Of a stretch of DNA of 64,000 nt, positions 63,497 to 64,000 are shown one piece after another. Origin of the DNA: Cyanophora paradoxa. Lineage: Eukaryota; Glaucocystophyceae; Cyanophorales; Cyanophoraceae. The notes below the pieces were generated by a model. It saw only the letters and a list, made by a program, of their open reading frames with translations. It ran no database searches and was not told the origin of the DNA. The translations under genes and the position numbers were made by a program. The stretch is taken from positions 1 to 64,000 of the forward strand of contig QPMI01000258.1 of the NCBI GenBank assembly GCA_004431415.1, given 5' to 3'. Position 1 is the first letter of the stretch; every line of letters starts with the position of its first letter.

Positions 63497-64000
63497 TTGA
63501 TTTTCGGGACGGGCCTGTGGCTCCTCCTCTCGGGGCGCCTCTGGTGGCTCTTCGAGTCCGTTTTCATCCTGATGGCGATGCTCGCGGTCGGCGGCTTCGT
63601 GGGCGCCATCGTCTTCCGCAACTGGCTCTCCAAGCAGCGCGTGCGCCCCCCCCCGCGCCCGGCCGCCCCCCGAGCCCTGCCGGCGCTGAGGCGGGGCGGC
63701 GGGGCGGGCAGGTGATCAACTCGTGCCCGGTGTGCGGGAACACGGTGGAGCTGGCGCCGGCGGCGTCGCTGCTGACGCAGTGCCCCCAGTGCCGCTCCAT
63801 CCTCCGCTTCGATCCCGAGGTCGGCGCCCCCCGGCGGGCCCGTCGCTCGCCGGCGCGGCGCTCAGCGCGGGGCAGGTGCTCGCCTTCGTGGTGGAGGAGA
63901 GCACGCGCAGCGCCTCCCCCAACGACCCCTTCGGCGGGCCCTTCGGCGGCAACTACCAGGTAGCCCCCGACCCTCGCCCCTCGCAAGCGCGGCGGACTGA
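63497..64000 (+). CDS. Membrane protein with zinc ribbon, 3' part outside the window
   Basis: An exon encodes FGTGLWLLLSGRLWWLFESV-FILMAMLAVGGFVGAIVF, which forms one or two transmembrane helices, and ends RNWLSKQ. A short C-rich intron ending GGGCAG leads to INSCPVCGNTVELAPAASLL-TQCPQCRSILRFD, a CxxC...CxxC zinc ribbon next to the membrane. Then comes VLAFVVEESTRSASPNDP and GGPFGGNYQ at the right edge. No ATG is seen for this first exon (63497 is TTG), so an upstream exon is expected. The family is not recognised; a plastid or ER membrane zinc protein is possible. The C-terminus lies beyond the window. Confidence 0.65.

Noticed and set aside
1..64000. Bacterial origin because of high GC and the presence of GrpE and TruA
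   Set aside because: Spliceosomal introns interrupt nearly every gene, and DDX6, VPS35, RagA, NEK and DDHD proteins are eukaryotic.
1..64000. A functional gene cluster for endolysosomal signalling (PIPK, RagA, DDHD, VPS35)
   Set aside because: The genes are far apart, on both strands and interspersed with unrelated genes; no shared element was seen.

Overview
This window is nuclear DNA of a unicellular, plastid-bearing eukaryote with a very GC-rich genome. Almost every gene is broken by very short introns (about 40-90 nt). They are C-rich on the sense strand, end in GCAG, often carry a CTGAC/CTCAC/CTGAG branch-point-like motif 10-25 nt before the 3' end, and begin with GT or, very often, GC. 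Several proteins point to an alga: a RETICULATA/DUF3411 plastid-envelope protein and a plastid START/COQ10-like protein. Putative plastid proteins begin with short presequences that carry an early phenylalanine (MFVASVPARL, MFAAAIAAP, MSDLAFLAPAP) and no preceding ER signal. That is typical of glaucophytes such as Cyanophora (or red algae), so a glaucophyte is my best guess. It is an inference, not a proof.

Layout, left to right: PIP-kinase 3' part (+); RETICULATA-related protein (-); a small candidate ORF (+); TruA-type pseudouridine synthase (-); an unrecognised conserved-looking protein (+); a very long repetitive coiled-coil protein (+); tRNA-Glu(CTC) (-); Dus1 dihydrouridine synthase (+); GrpE (-); DDX6/Dhh1 helicase (+); a second tRNA-Glu copy (-) in a duplicated cassette; RagA/Gtr1 GTPase (+); a GATC-rich low-GC island; a molybdenum-cofactor-sulfurase-like protein (-) whose promoter and first exons lie in a perfect 3 x 877 bp tandem array; a hybrid histidine kinase (+); a secreted serpin (-); a NEK-like kinase (+); a prolyl-iminopeptidase-like hydrolase (-) head to head with a START/COQ10 protein (+); a TPR protein (+); GT17 glycosyltransferase (+); a SET-domain methyltransferase (+); a second low-GC island; a DDHD phospholipase (-); an acyltransferase-like gene with frame conflicts (+); VPS35 (-); and the start of a zinc-ribbon membrane protein (+).

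There is no operon-like logic, as expected of a nuclear genome. Several genes serve endomembrane traffic and nutrient signalling (PIP kinase, RagA, DDHD lipase, VPS35), and others serve tRNA biology (TruA, Dus1, two tRNA-Glu). I treat this as coincidence. Long open frames on both strands are a by-product of the base composition. Exons were accepted only where a conserved family sequence continues across a plausible splice pair. Gene ends and most starts are therefore reliable, but exact exon borders, especially in low-complexity parts, are not.

The most unusual items are the triplicated 5' end of the MOCOS-like gene, the duplicated tRNA/promoter cassette shared by Dus1 and RagA, the abundance of GC-AG and self-complementary introns, the two GATC-palindrome islands between convergent genes, and a 27-bp head-to-head pair of putative plastid proteins.
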